Origin: Flammeovirga pectinis
Lineage (GTDB): Bacteria; Bacteroidota; Bacteroidia; Cytophagales; Flammeovirgaceae
Direction: 5' to 3'
Assembly (NCBI RefSeq): GCF_003970675.1
Contig: NZ_CP034562.1
Location: 1,674,001-1,738,000 of the forward strand
Length of the DNA stretch: 64,000 nucleotides
Numbering within the stretch: position 1 is the first letter of the stretch; each line of letters begins with the position of its first letter. Below, piece after piece: positions 35,622 through 44,072 of this stretch. The position numbers were made by a program, and so were the translations under genes. The notes below the pieces were generated by a model. It was not told the DNA's origin and did no database searches. It saw only the letters and a program-made list of their open reading frames with translations.

Positions 35622-36671
35622 ATGTTACAATTTAATTATCAAAAGCGAGTACTTGATTTTAATTTCCCTGCAAAAACATCAAGAGGTGCAATCACTTCTA
35701 AAAATTGCTTTCTAATTTCGGTATATGATATAAATGAACCGAATATAATTGGATGGGGTGAGTGCAATACCTTAAGAGGATTAAGTATTGATCATTTTGA
35801 TGATTATGAAGAACGCTTACAATCTGTTCTTGAAAAGATAAATAAATTGCCTTTATCTTTTGCTACATTGAGTGATTTTTTAGATAAGGAAGTGTATCCA
35901 AGTATGTTCTTTGCATTAGAAACGGCTTTGCTGGATTTATCTAATGGTGGACAAAAACAGATTTATAAGAATAGCTTTTATGAAGGAATACCAATTCCTA
36001 TTAATGGGTTAGTTTGGATGGGGGATAAAGCTTTCATGAAACAACAAATTGATGAAAAATTGGCCAAAGGGTTTGATTGTATAAAAGTAAAAGTAGGAGC
36101 TTTAAATTTTGAAGACGAACTACAATTACTTAAGTATATACGGTCTGAATATTCTCCAGAAGAAATTACATTACGTGTAGATGCAAATGGAGCATTTGCT
36201 GTTAATGAGGCAATGGAAAAGCTAAAACGATTGTCTGCCTATTCTCTACATTCAATTGAACAACCAATTTGGGCAGGGCAATGGGAAGAAATGGCAGAGC
36301 TTTGTAGCAAAACACCAATTCCAATAGCATTAGATGAAGAGCTGATAGGTGTAAAAAAAGCAAAACAGCAAAAGCTACTAGAGACAATTAATCCTCAATA
36401 TATTATTTTAAAACCTGCTTTAGTAGGTGGTTTAGAAGCATCTAATACTTGGATAGAACTTGCAGAGAAACAAAATATTCCTTGGTGGATGACTTCTGCT
36501 TTAGAAGCAAACATAGGCTTAAATGCAATTGCACAATTTACCGCTAACTATATAGTAGATAAGCCACACGGTTTAGGAACAGGGCAATTGTATCACAATA
36601 ATTACGATTCGCCATTAACAGTTTCATCAGGTACTTTATTTTATGATAAAGATAAAAAATGGGAAGTTTAG
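35622..36671 (+). CDS. menC: o-succinylbenzoate synthase (enolase superfamily)
   Basis: Dehydrates SHCHC to o-succinylbenzoate in menaquinone synthesis. The 349 residues show the enolase-superfamily set: acid/base 'CIKVKVG' (second Lys), metal ligands in 'LRVDANGA', 'SIEQPI' and 'ALDEELIG', and second Lys in 'ILKPALVGG'. The order and spacing fit the MenC subgroup seen in Bacteroidota rather than muconate cycloisomerase, though the muconate or dipeptide-epimerase families are related alternatives. No other men gene is in the window. Upstream SPOR lipoprotein is only 3 bp away. Confidence 0.85.
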   Translation: MLQFNYQKRVLDFNFPAKTSRGAITSKNCFLISVYDINEPNIIGWGECNTLRGLSIDHFDDYEERLQSVLEKINKLPLSFATLSDFLDKEVYPSMFFALETALLDLSNGGQKQIYKNSFYEGIPIPINGLVWMGDKAFMKQQIDEKLAKGFDCIKVKVGALNFEDELQLLKYIRSEYSPEEITLRVDANGAFAVNEAMEKLKRLSAYSLHSIEQPIWAGQWEEMAELCSKTPIPIALDEELIGVKKAKQQKLLETINPQYIILKPALVGGLEASNTWIELAEKQNIPWWMTSALEANIGLNAIAQFTANYIVDKPHGLGTGQLYHNNYDSPLTVSSGTLFYDKDKKWEV

Positions 36672-36767
36672 ACCTTCTTTATTAAGTAGCGTTTATATCA
36701 ATTTTGATTATTCTATTTAATGGTAATACGTTAATTTTAGGAAGACCTAATTAACTCTATTATCATT

Positions 36768-37514
36768 ATGAAAAACCTAATTTGCTCATTTATTGTTCTA
36801 TTCACTCTGTCTAATTTTAATAACACAATTGCTCAGAATTTTGAGAGTACAGAGGATCTGAAAAAATTTTACAAGAAAAATGCAGAAAGATTACCCTCTC
36901 CTCAGAATGGATGGTTTGAGGCATGGGTAATTATGCCTTCTGAAGAAGAATTTGAGCACCATACAGATGGTGAAGTCCAAAATGCACGCGTATTTGTGAA
37001 AGATGGAGAAGTTCTTCGAGTATTTTATGATAACGATGCTTACCTAGAAACAGTGTATACTATTAGCGATGTGAAAAATGGCAAGGCTAAATTCCAGAAA
37101 GTGTTTTTAGACATCAATCATGATTTAACCGAAGTATTTAGTGCATACACTCATACGGTTATTTTTAAAGATCATAAAGCAGAAGTTGAAGCTCCTTTAA
37201 AGGCTGGAGAAAACATTGGTAATGTAGTGTTTTACTCAAATAGTAAAAAAATACAAAAGCAAGGTTTCTTTGTATTTGTCAGAAATAAGACCACCGAAGA
37301 ATATGACTTTATTGGTTATTTAAATAAAAAATATGACGAATCTAAAGAAGCTTTAGACGAGGTTGCTTTGCAAATTCCTATGATTAAAGGGGACTATGAG
37401 ATATTTTCTGTACAAAATAAAATTCAGTTTAATAGGAGAATGCCGATGAATAAGCATGAAATTGATTTTATGGAAGAGGCTTCTCATCAGATTGAATTAG
37501 TAGCGAAGAAGTAA
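36768..37514 (+). CDS. exported protein, unknown function
   Basis: I recognise no domain. The 248 residues begin with a signal peptide (MKNLICSFIVLFTLSNFNNTIAQ). The mature part has a conserved-looking opening 'LPSPQNGWFEAWVIMPSEEEFEHHTDGEVQ' (cited in part), a central set of strands (ARVFVKDGEVLRVFYDNDAYLETVYTI), and ends with 'PMNKHEIDFMEEASHQIELVAKK'. It is probably periplasmic and globular. It is monocistronic and shares a strong bidirectional terminator with the POT transporter gene. Confidence 0.65.
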   Translation: MKNLICSFIVLFTLSNFNNTIAQNFESTEDLKKFYKKNAERLPSPQNGWFEAWVIMPSEEEFEHHTDGEVQNARVFVKDGEVLRVFYDNDAYLETVYTISDVKNGKAKFQKVFLDINHDLTEVFSAYTHTVIFKDHKAEVEAPLKAGENIGNVVFYSNSKKIQKQGFFVFVRNKTTEEYDFIGYLNKKYDESKEALDEVALQIPMIKGDYEIFSVQNKIQFNRRMPMNKHEIDFMEEASHQIELVAKK

Positions 37515-37531
37515 AAATATTTATAATAAAA

Positions 37532-37570
37532 AAAACGGGTCTCGATAAATTTATTATCGAGACCCGTTTT
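37532..37570. terminator. bidirectional terminator
   Basis: A perfect 17-bp stem (37532-37548 with 37554-37570) with a 5-base loop, A-run to the left and T-run to the right, between the exported protein and the convergent POT transporter genes. Confidence 0.93.
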
Positions 37571-37592
37571 TGTATGTTTTTAAAAAATATTC

Positions 37593-39104
37593 TTAGTGAA
37601 TACCTTTCATCATCTTTGTTAAGAATGGAGAAACAACAAAGGCTAATGCCGCTGCCACTAATGCATAAACTGTAATAAAGTAGAAGGTATCAAATTCATA
37701 ATACTCTGATATTGCAGTCATCTGTGCAGCAAAGAAGTTACCTAATGCAATTGATCCCATCCAAAGTCCCATCATTACTGAAACAATTTTTGGAGGAGAT
37801 AATTTAGTAATCATTGATAATCCAATAGGAGACATACATAACTCGCCAACAGTATGGAAGAAATAAACCATTACTAACCAAATTGGAGAAATTAATGCAT
37901 TCGAAGCAGTGTATGTATCATTAGCAATTGCCATAATACCAAATCCAATTGCTAAGAAAACTAATGACCAAGCAAATTTATAAGGTGTTCTTGGGTTTAG
38001 TTTCATATCAGAAAGCTTTCCCCAGATAACTGTAAATAAAGGTGCTAGAATAATAATGAATACAGCATTAATAGATTGGAACCATGAAGCAGGAATTTCA
38101 AATCCCATTACATTTCTATCAGTATATTCATTAGCAAAAGTATTAAAAGATGTACCTGCTTGCTCAAAGCCAGACCAGAATACGATATTGAAAATTGCTA
38201 AAGCTAAAATTACACCTACACGGCTCCATTGTGTTGCACCTTCAGTATTTTGATAGATTGTTAAACTAAGGTAGCCTAGACCACCAATACCGATAATACC
38301 AACAACTGTATTGATGATATCTGCATCAACATTGATTAAAAAATGAACAATGATATAAGAGAAAACAGTTAAACCAACTACAAAAGCAAGGATTGACGTC
38401 CAGTCTTTTTTCTCTAATTTATTCTTTTTGTGGGGATCATCTTTTGGTGGTAAACCAACAGGAAGACCAGTTTCTCCACTAACTACAGAAGTTTCTCTCA
38501 TGAAGAACCAGATAGTAGAGACAACCATACCGAAACCAGCAGCCATAAAGCCATATTGCCAGCCTACATTTTCTGCTAAAGAACCACCTACAAAGTTTGT
38601 TACAAAAGCACCTAAGTTGATACCCATGTAGAAAATTGTAAATCCGTTGTCCTTATTTGGATCATTTGCACTATATAAACCACCAACCATTGTAGAAATG
38701 TTTGGCTTAAAGAAACCGTTACCAGTAATAAGAAGGCCAAGACCTAAGTACAATGCCATCTGACGCGTCAAAAAGAGATCATGCATATCTGTTACAGACA
38801 TTGCCATGATAAATTGACCAATAGCCATTAGAAGAGCACCAACGTAAATTGATTTTCTCTGCCCAATTAACTTATCTGCTAGAATACCTCCAATAATTGG
38901 AGTTACATATACCAATGCTGTGAAAATACCGTAGATACTGTATGCTTCGGTTTTTTCTAATCCAAATCCTCCTTTTGCTAGTGTTGCTGTAAGGTATAAC
39001 ACAAAAAATCCACGCATACCGTAGTAACTGAATCTTTCCCAGAACTCGGTTGCAAATAAAGTATAAAGTCCTTTAGGGTGACTTTGTGAAGCTGATTTAC
39101 TCAC
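37593..39104 (-). CDS. POT family proton-dependent oligopeptide transporter
   Basis: Imports di- and tripeptides with protons. The 503 residues span about 12-14 transmembrane helices. Visible POT motifs: 'LYTLFATEFWERFSYYGMRGFFVLYLT' near the N-terminus (cited in part; E-x-F-x-R-F-x-Y-Y-G), 'GNGFFKPNISTMVGGLY', and the PTR2 signature 'FTIFYMGINLGAFV'. A second conserved block near the end is 'YFFHTVGELCMSPIGLS'. It complements the peptidases M1, S9, PepD and M42 in this window. Exact substrate preference is not inferable. It is monocistronic. Confidence 0.95.
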   Translation of the reverse strand: MSKSASQSHPKGLYTLFATEFWERFSYYGMRGFFVLYLTATLAKGGFGLEKTEAYSIYGIFTALVYVTPIIGGILADKLIGQRKSIYVGALLMAIGQFIMAMSVTDMHDLFLTRQMALYLGLGLLITGNGFFKPNISTMVGGLYSANDPNKDNGFTIFYMGINLGAFVTNFVGGSLAENVGWQYGFMAAGFGMVVSTIWFFMRETSVVSGETGLPVGLPPKDDPHKKNKLEKKDWTSILAFVVGLTVFSYIIVHFLINVDADIINTVVGIIGIGGLGYLSLTIYQNTEGATQWSRVGVILALAIFNIVFWSGFEQAGTSFNTFANEYTDRNVMGFEIPASWFQSINAVFIIILAPLFTVIWGKLSDMKLNPRTPYKFAWSLVFLAIGFGIMAIANDTYTASNALISPIWLVMVYFFHTVGELCMSPIGLSMITKLSPPKIVSVMMGLWMGSIALGNFFAAQMTAISEYYEFDTFYFITVYALVAAALAFVVSPFLTKMMKGIH

Positions 39105-39325
39105 GATTTACTTTTAATTATGGTTAGTAAAATGTTTAATTGAAATATTTTTGACTAAAGAAGGGTATAAATTACCACTAAAATGAGTTTAAAAATAATT
39201 GTATCACAAATATGGTAAAATTTATAGATATAAAAAGTTGATATTTGACATCAAAACAATCATTATTATGTATTATCTTTCAGATTAAGTAATATTATTG
39301 ATTAAATATAAACTAAAATTAAAAA

Positions 39326-40333
39326 ATGAGCTTATCAATTATCGCTGTATTTTTAGTTCTAGGTATAGCAGGCTTTTTTACATTAATGTATTTTGTTCCT
39401 GTCAACCTTTGGATTACAGCAATTTTTTCTGGTGTCCGAATTAGTTTACTAAGCTTAGTAACTATGAGAATACGTAAAGTACCCCCAAAAATTATCGTTA
39501 ACTCAATGATTACTGCAACTAAAGCAGGGTTAGATTTGAAAACTGAAGAGATTGAATCTCATTACCTTGCAGGTGGTCATGTTCCTTCTGTGATTAAAGC
39601 TTTAATTTCGGCAGAGAAAGCGAACATTCCTTTGTCGTTTAAATTAGCGGCAGCAGTAGATTTAGCTGGTAGAGATGTATTCGAGGCAGTACAGATTTCT
39701 GTAAACCCTCAAGTAATTAATACGCCTAATGTATCTGCAGTGGCACAAGATGGTATTCAACTTGTTGCTAAAGCAAGAGTTACTGTACGTGCAAATATTG
39801 CTCAATTAGTTGGTGGTGCTGGTGAAGAAACAATTCTTGCTCGTGTAGGTGAGGGTATTGTAACTTCTATTGGTTCTTCATTATCGCATAAAGAAGTACT
39901 AGAAAATCCTGATAAAATCTCTCGTTTAGTATTAGAGAAAGGATTAGATTCTGGAACAGCCTTTGAAATTCTATCTATTGATATTGCAGATATTGATATT
40001 GGAGATAACATTGGTGCTAAACTGCAAATTGATCAAGCAGATGCTGATTTAAAAGTCGCAGAAGCGAAAGCAGAAGAGCGTAGAGCGATGGCTGTAGCCG
40101 TTGAACAAGAAATGAAGGCAAAAACACAAGAGTCTAGAGCTAAAGTGATTGAAGCTGAAGCAGAAGTGCCTCGTGCAATTGCAGAAGCATTCCGAAGTGG
40201 GAATTTAGGTATTATGGATTACTATAAGCTTAAAAACCTTCAGGCAGATACTACTATGAGAGACTCTATTGCAGAGTCTAGCAAAGAAGATGAAACTTTC
40301 CATAAAAATAGTGCAGATGATGATGATGAATAA
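39326..40333 (+). CDS. floA: flotillin-like protein FloA
   Basis: A membrane-anchored SPFH-class scaffold that organises functional membrane microdomains. The 335 residues begin with one transmembrane segment (about residues 3-30, with a re-entrant hydrophobic stretch), then '[26 protein letters not shown]' (cited in part). The FloA/UPF0365 markers '[27 protein letters not shown]' and '[14 protein letters not shown]' are present. The coiled-coil part is '[26 protein letters not shown]'. The extreme end is acidic (SADDDDE). No NfeD-type protease is adjacent, which often accompanies FloA in Firmicutes. Confidence 0.95.
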   Translation: MSLSIIAVFLVLGIAGFFTLMYFVPVNLWITAIFSGVRISLLSLVTMRIRKVPPKIIVNSMITATKAGLDLKTEEIESHYLAGGHVPSVIKALISAEKANIPLSFKLAAAVDLAGRDVFEAVQISVNPQVINTPNVSAVAQDGIQLVAKARVTVRANIAQLVGGAGEETILARVGEGIVTSIGSSLSHKEVLENPDKISRLVLEKGLDSGTAFEILSIDIADIDIGDNIGAKLQIDQADADLKVAEAKAEERRAMAVAVEQEMKAKTQESRAKVIEAEAEVPRAIAEAFRSGNLGIMDYYKLKNLQADTTMRDSIAESSKEDETFHKNSADDDDE

Positions 40334-40353
40334 TCTATTTATCGTTTAGACAT

Positions 40354-40398
40354 AAAAAAGGGTTACATTTCTTATTGAGATGTAACCCTTGTTTTTTT
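40354..40398. terminator. bidirectional terminator
   Basis: An 11-bp stem (40358-40368 with 40380-40390), extended by three more pairs including a wobble, with an A-run on the left and a T-run on the right, between floA and the U32 peptidase gene. Confidence 0.88.
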
Positions 40399-42259
40399 AT
40401 ACTAATTCTTCTGGAGAATCATCTATCGTCATTACACAATCTTTACAATTGAATTTTAATTTATAACGATTTTTCTTTTGTTTAAGATAAAGAGGGAATT
40501 GTACGTTTTCTGGTGGAGTAACAAATGTTTCATGTTCGTCACACATACCAATTTGATAACGTAAACAATGTTTTGTGGTCATTAAACGTAGTTTACTTTT
40601 ATCTTCTCGACCTTCAAAACCTTCTTCTATTTCTGTAACACCATGTTTTGCATAAAAACCTCTTGCCAGTTTATTTAATACATTACCATGATGATCCCAT
40701 TTTTGAATTTTTTGAGGGAATGGGAAAGTATCATCAATTTCTGTATTCCAACGAGCAGGTTGTTTATAAGCGGCATTCCTCTTTGCCTCTAAAGCTTCGA
40801 TCAAATCTCTTCTCATTTGATTTAAACGACCTCCTGGAATAAATGGTAAATTACCTTTTGGTAAAGTAACATCATTTATTAAAAAGATTGTATTCCCAGA
40901 CTTTTTGAGAGATTTAGTCATATTTTCTTCAGACTTTTCTCTATTTGAAGCTACTTCAAACGCCTCTTTGTATTTATCTGTGTAAGAATTACCGTAAATA
41001 TCTTTAATCGTTAAAGATACCGTACTGTTTTCCCATTTCATTTCAACATCAGCTTCTATCTTACGAACAGTTTTTTCAGCTTTTAATTCTTTATTGAATT
41101 GCTGATCAAAGTTTCTAAAGATTTCTGCACCTACACGAACACCCATTACTAAAGATGTTTTTATCCATCCGTCGCTATCTACATGTTCAACCTTCATTCC
41201 TTGTAGTTTTTCATGCTTATCTAAAAAGCAAAGACCATCACCAGGAACTAAAGTCTTATCAGTATCTATTAAATATTGATTTGCTTTTACTTCTTTAACC
41301 ACTCCAATTTTATCTCCGATTGCTTTTGGCGTATCGTAGTTTACAATTTCAGTGTGTCTATCATTATAGAAATAATCTGAAAAACCTCTATTGTATGTTT
41401 TTTCAGGAGCAGGTTCAAAGTCTAGAATAGTCTTACCTTGAGAGTCACTTACAAACTCATTTCCATATTTATCTAGTACAAAGTCAATACGTTTACGGAA
41501 GTTACCTACCATATTTTTTACGTAAGCTTCGTCTTTTAATCTACCTTCAATTTTAAAAGATTTTACTCCAGCTCTTGCAAGTGGAAGTACATAATCTTCT
41601 AAGTTCAGATCTTTAAGAGAAAGTAAATGTTTTTGGTTTGCTAACATCTGACCAGCATTATCTACCAAATCAAAAGGCAATCTACAGGGTTGCCCACAAG
41701 CACCTCTATTGGCAGAACGATCACCAACATTATTACTCATATAGCATTGTCCACTTAAACTAACGCAAAGTGCACCAGCGACAAAAGCTTCTAATTCTAC
41801 ATTTGTTTTCTTTCCAATATCTTCTATTTGCTTAATAGATAACTCACGTGCCAATACGACACGGTCAAAACCTACTTTCTCAAGAAACTCAACTTTTTCT
41901 AAATCATAGTTGTGAGTTTGAGTACTTGCGTGTAAAGGGATAGGAGGTAAGTCCATCTCTAAAAGACCCATATCTTGAATAATGATTGCATCAACACCAG
42001 CATGGTAAAGATCCCAAGCTTGTTTATGAGCGGCTTCTATTTCATTATCAAAAAGAAGAGTGTTCATCGTTGCAAAAATATTTGCGTTATAGCGATGAGC
42101 GTGTTTTGTTAACTTTTCGATGTCTTGGATACTATTTCCAACGGCATCACGGGCACCAAAAGCTTTTGGACCTATATATACAGCATCTGCACCATGATTG
42201 ATGGCAGACATACCTATTTCAATATTTTTAGCCGGAGCTAATAATTCTAAAGACTTCAT
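40397..42259 (-). CDS. U32 family peptidase / RlhA-like protein
   Basis: A 620-residue protein of the U32 class, which includes E. coli RlhA (23S rRNA C2501 hydroxylation), UbiU/V and YegQ. Visible: 'ELLAPAKNIEIGMSAINHGADAVYIG', the Cys set 'GALCVSLSGQCYMS' and 'RGACGQPCRLPF', matching the (4Fe-4S)-binding Cys motif, and 'IEGRLKDEAYVKNMV'. The C-terminal region has further Cys (CLRYQIGMC; FNCKDCVM). A frame opens at 42289, but a -7 promoter element covers that ATG; I use the ATG at 42259 (MKSLELLAPAKN). Which U32 activity it has is uncertain; rRNA modification is the nearest analogy. Confidence 0.85.
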   Translation of the reverse strand: MKSLELLAPAKNIEIGMSAINHGADAVYIGPKAFGARDAVGNSIQDIEKLTKHAHRYNANIFATMNTLLFDNEIEAAHKQAWDLYHAGVDAIIIQDMGLLEMDLPPIPLHASTQTHNYDLEKVEFLEKVGFDRVVLARELSIKQIEDIGKKTNVELEAFVAGALCVSLSGQCYMSNNVGDRSANRGACGQPCRLPFDLVDNAGQMLANQKHLLSLKDLNLEDYVLPLARAGVKSFKIEGRLKDEAYVKNMVGNFRKRIDFVLDKYGNEFVSDSQGKTILDFEPAPEKTYNRGFSDYFYNDRHTEIVNYDTPKAIGDKIGVVKEVKANQYLIDTDKTLVPGDGLCFLDKHEKLQGMKVEHVDSDGWIKTSLVMGVRVGAEIFRNFDQQFNKELKAEKTVRKIEADVEMKWENSTVSLTIKDIYGNSYTDKYKEAFEVASNREKSEENMTKSLKKSGNTIFLINDVTLPKGNLPFIPGGRLNQMRRDLIEALEAKRNAAYKQPARWNTEIDDTFPFPQKIQKWDHHGNVLNKLARGFYAKHGVTEIEEGFEGREDKSKLRLMTTKHCLRYQIGMCDEHETFVTPPENVQFPLYLKQKKNRYKLKFNCKDCVMTIDDSPEELV

Positions 42260-42286
42260 TGCGTCAAAGTTACGAGTATGAGGGTG

Positions 42287-42294
42287 CAAAAGTA
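42287..42294 (-). promoter_or_regulatory. candidate -7 element for the U32 gene
   Basis: Minus-strand TACTTTTG fits TAnnTTTG. It lies 28 bp upstream of the chosen ATG (42259) and overlaps the alternative upstream ATG, which supports the shorter start. Confidence 0.42.
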
Positions 42295-42315
42295 AGTATA
42301 TTTTGAATTGATAAG

Positions 42316-42349
42316 AAAAAAGCGATCAAATACTTATCGTATTGATCGC
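42316..42349 (-). terminator. terminator of the symporter gene
   Basis: Stem GCGATCA/TGATCGC with an inner ATAC/GTAT pair and one bulged A (42322-42349), followed on the minus strand by six T. Confidence 0.75.
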
Positions 42350-42379
42350 CTTTACGTTATCTTTTTTCTCTTTTAGAGG

Positions 42380-43687
42380 TTATTCCTCTTCTAAAGTATT
42401 TTCAATTGCAGGATGATTACCTACAGATTTATCTACTAAAATAGCTACTGTAGCATCGCCTGTTACATTAACTACTGTTCTAAACATATCTAAAATTCTA
42501 TCAGGAGCAAGAATAAGAGCAATACCTTCTGTAGGTAAACCAACTTGTTCTAATACAATAATTAACATAATAATACCAGCTCCAGGTACGGCAGCAGAAC
42601 CAATAGAAGCTAACGTTGCTGTAATTACAATAGAAACTTGGTCCATCATTGTGAGTTCAATACCAAAAACTTGTGCAATAAATACTGCTGCTACACCTTG
42701 GTATAAACTAGTACCATCCATATTAACTGTAGCACCTAATGGAAGTACAAAACTTGTTGTTTCTTCAGATACTCCCAATTCTTCTTCCACTTGTTTCATT
42801 GTTACAGGTAATGCTGCTGCACTTGAACTTGTAGAAAATGCCATCATTTGTGCAGGGAAGATACCCTTAATAAATCTAGAGAAATTTACTTTAGCAAAAA
42901 CTTTTAAGATGGTTGGGTAAACGGCTGTTACCATTATCATTAATCCCATTATTACTACTAAAGAGTAAAAGCCTAAAGTAAGCAGTAATTCTGTTGCTTT
43001 AGAAGGATCATCACCAGTGAAGTCAGTGATAAGAGATGCAATTAAAGCGAAAACACCATAAGGAGCGAATTTCATAATTAGATCAACCATTTTTAAAATG
43101 ATTTTATCTAAACTCCCAAAAAAGTCTTTTACTGCTTTGCCATGTTCTGTAGGTATTGCTACTAATGATATACCAAATAAGATGGCAAAGAAAATCACTT
43201 GAAGCATATTACTATTACTACTCATTGCATTAAATATGTTACCAGGTACCATATCTAATAGAGGTTGTAAAGGACTTCTTGATTGTACTTCGCTTGCCTG
43301 AGCAACTCTATTTGAAGCACTATCTGCAAATCTTTCTAAAAAGCTTGCTCTCATTTCCTCAGAAAATCCTGCACCAGGTTGGAATACATTTACAAGTACT
43401 AAACCTATAGAAATAGCACATACTGTTGTTGCTAAATAGATTAATACAGCACGACCACCCATCTTAGAAAGTTTAGATAAGTCAGTCATAGAAGCGACAC
43501 CGTTGATTAATGAAATTAATACTAACGGTACTGCAATTAATTTAAGAAGACGAATGAATATAGTTCCAAATGGTTTAATCCAATCATTAGAAAACTGTGC
43601 ATTACCAGTAAAACTTATAAAAAGTCCTAATAGTAATCCTAGAACCATACCAATGATTATTTTCCAATGAAGTGCGAGTTTTTTCAT
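42380..43687 (-). CDS. dicarboxylate/amino acid:cation symporter (GltP/GltT family)
   Basis: Imports glutamate, aspartate or C4-dicarboxylates with H+ or Na+. The 435 residues have the DAACS fold: N-terminal helices with 'FGTIFIRLLKLIAVPLVLISLINGV' (cited in part), HP1 'AFSTSSSAAALPVTM' with the serine-rich loop, TM7 'LPLGATVNMDGTSLY' (NMDGT), and HP2-region 'SIGSAAVPGAGIIML' and 'DRILDMFRTVVNVTGDATVAI'. The TM8 'RILDMFRT' Asp and Arg suit substrate-carboxylate binding and favour an acidic amino acid, which cannot be proved by sequence alone. The gene is monocistronic with a long upstream region. Confidence 0.93.
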   Translation of the reverse strand: MKKLALHWKIIIGMVLGLLLGLFISFTGNAQFSNDWIKPFGTIFIRLLKLIAVPLVLISLINGVASMTDLSKLSKMGGRAVLIYLATTVCAISIGLVLVNVFQPGAGFSEEMRASFLERFADSASNRVAQASEVQSRSPLQPLLDMVPGNIFNAMSSNSNMLQVIFFAILFGISLVAIPTEHGKAVKDFFGSLDKIILKMVDLIMKFAPYGVFALIASLITDFTGDDPSKATELLLTLGFYSLVVIMGLMIMVTAVYPTILKVFAKVNFSRFIKGIFPAQMMAFSTSSSAAALPVTMKQVEEELGVSEETTSFVLPLGATVNMDGTSLYQGVAAVFIAQVFGIELTMMDQVSIVITATLASIGSAAVPGAGIIMLIIVLEQVGLPTEGIALILAPDRILDMFRTVVNVTGDATVAILVDKSVGNHPAIENTLEEE

Positions 43688-43848
43688 GCTAAACGTTTCC
43701 TTAAATTATTGTGCTGCTATTAATTAATGTAGTTTAACTATCTATATTTAGATAAATCACTGAATATGTGATTTTTAATACATTGTTTCACTTTGTTGTA
43801 TTTGATGACAATTGTTATTGTATACAAACACGGTACAAGTTACTATTC

Positions 43849-43888
43849 TAGTTTAATAAAATTATATTTTTTCACGTTTATTAAACTA
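43849..43888. repeat. perfect inverted repeat upstream of the symporter gene
   Basis: TAGTTTAATAAA (43849-43860) and TTTATTAAACTA (43877-43888) are exact reverse complements, 16 bases apart. It could be an operator with two half-sites or an RNA hairpin; it lies about 160-200 bp upstream of the symporter ATG. Confidence 0.65.
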
Positions 43889-44010
43889 TCTAGACGATTT
43901 AAACGGATGGACATTTACAATAGTGAAAAGTTATAGTATTGTTATTTATAAAAACCAGCATATAATTTTATCAGATACTAATTACTACTTGACAAAATAC
44001 AAAAAGAACC

Positions 44011-44047
44011 AATAAAAAAAGTGTGACCTTTTTAAAAGCCACACTTT
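44011..44047 (-). terminator. terminator of the S9 peptidase gene
   Basis: An 8-bp stem (AAAGTGTG at 44018-44025 with CACACTTT at 44040-44047), followed on the minus strand by seven T. Confidence 0.8.
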
Positions 44048-44072
44048 CTTATTTTAGCACTATCTAAAACTA

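Larger units (their letters stand above)
43688..44072. other. long intergenic region upstream of the symporter gene
   Basis: No gene is visible in these 385 bp. They contain an inverted repeat with 12-base arms at 43849-43888, the terminator of the S9 peptidase gene near 44011-44047, and otherwise AT-rich sequence. The symporter promoter should be here; no exact TAnnTTTG in the right orientation was found. Confidence 0.6.
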
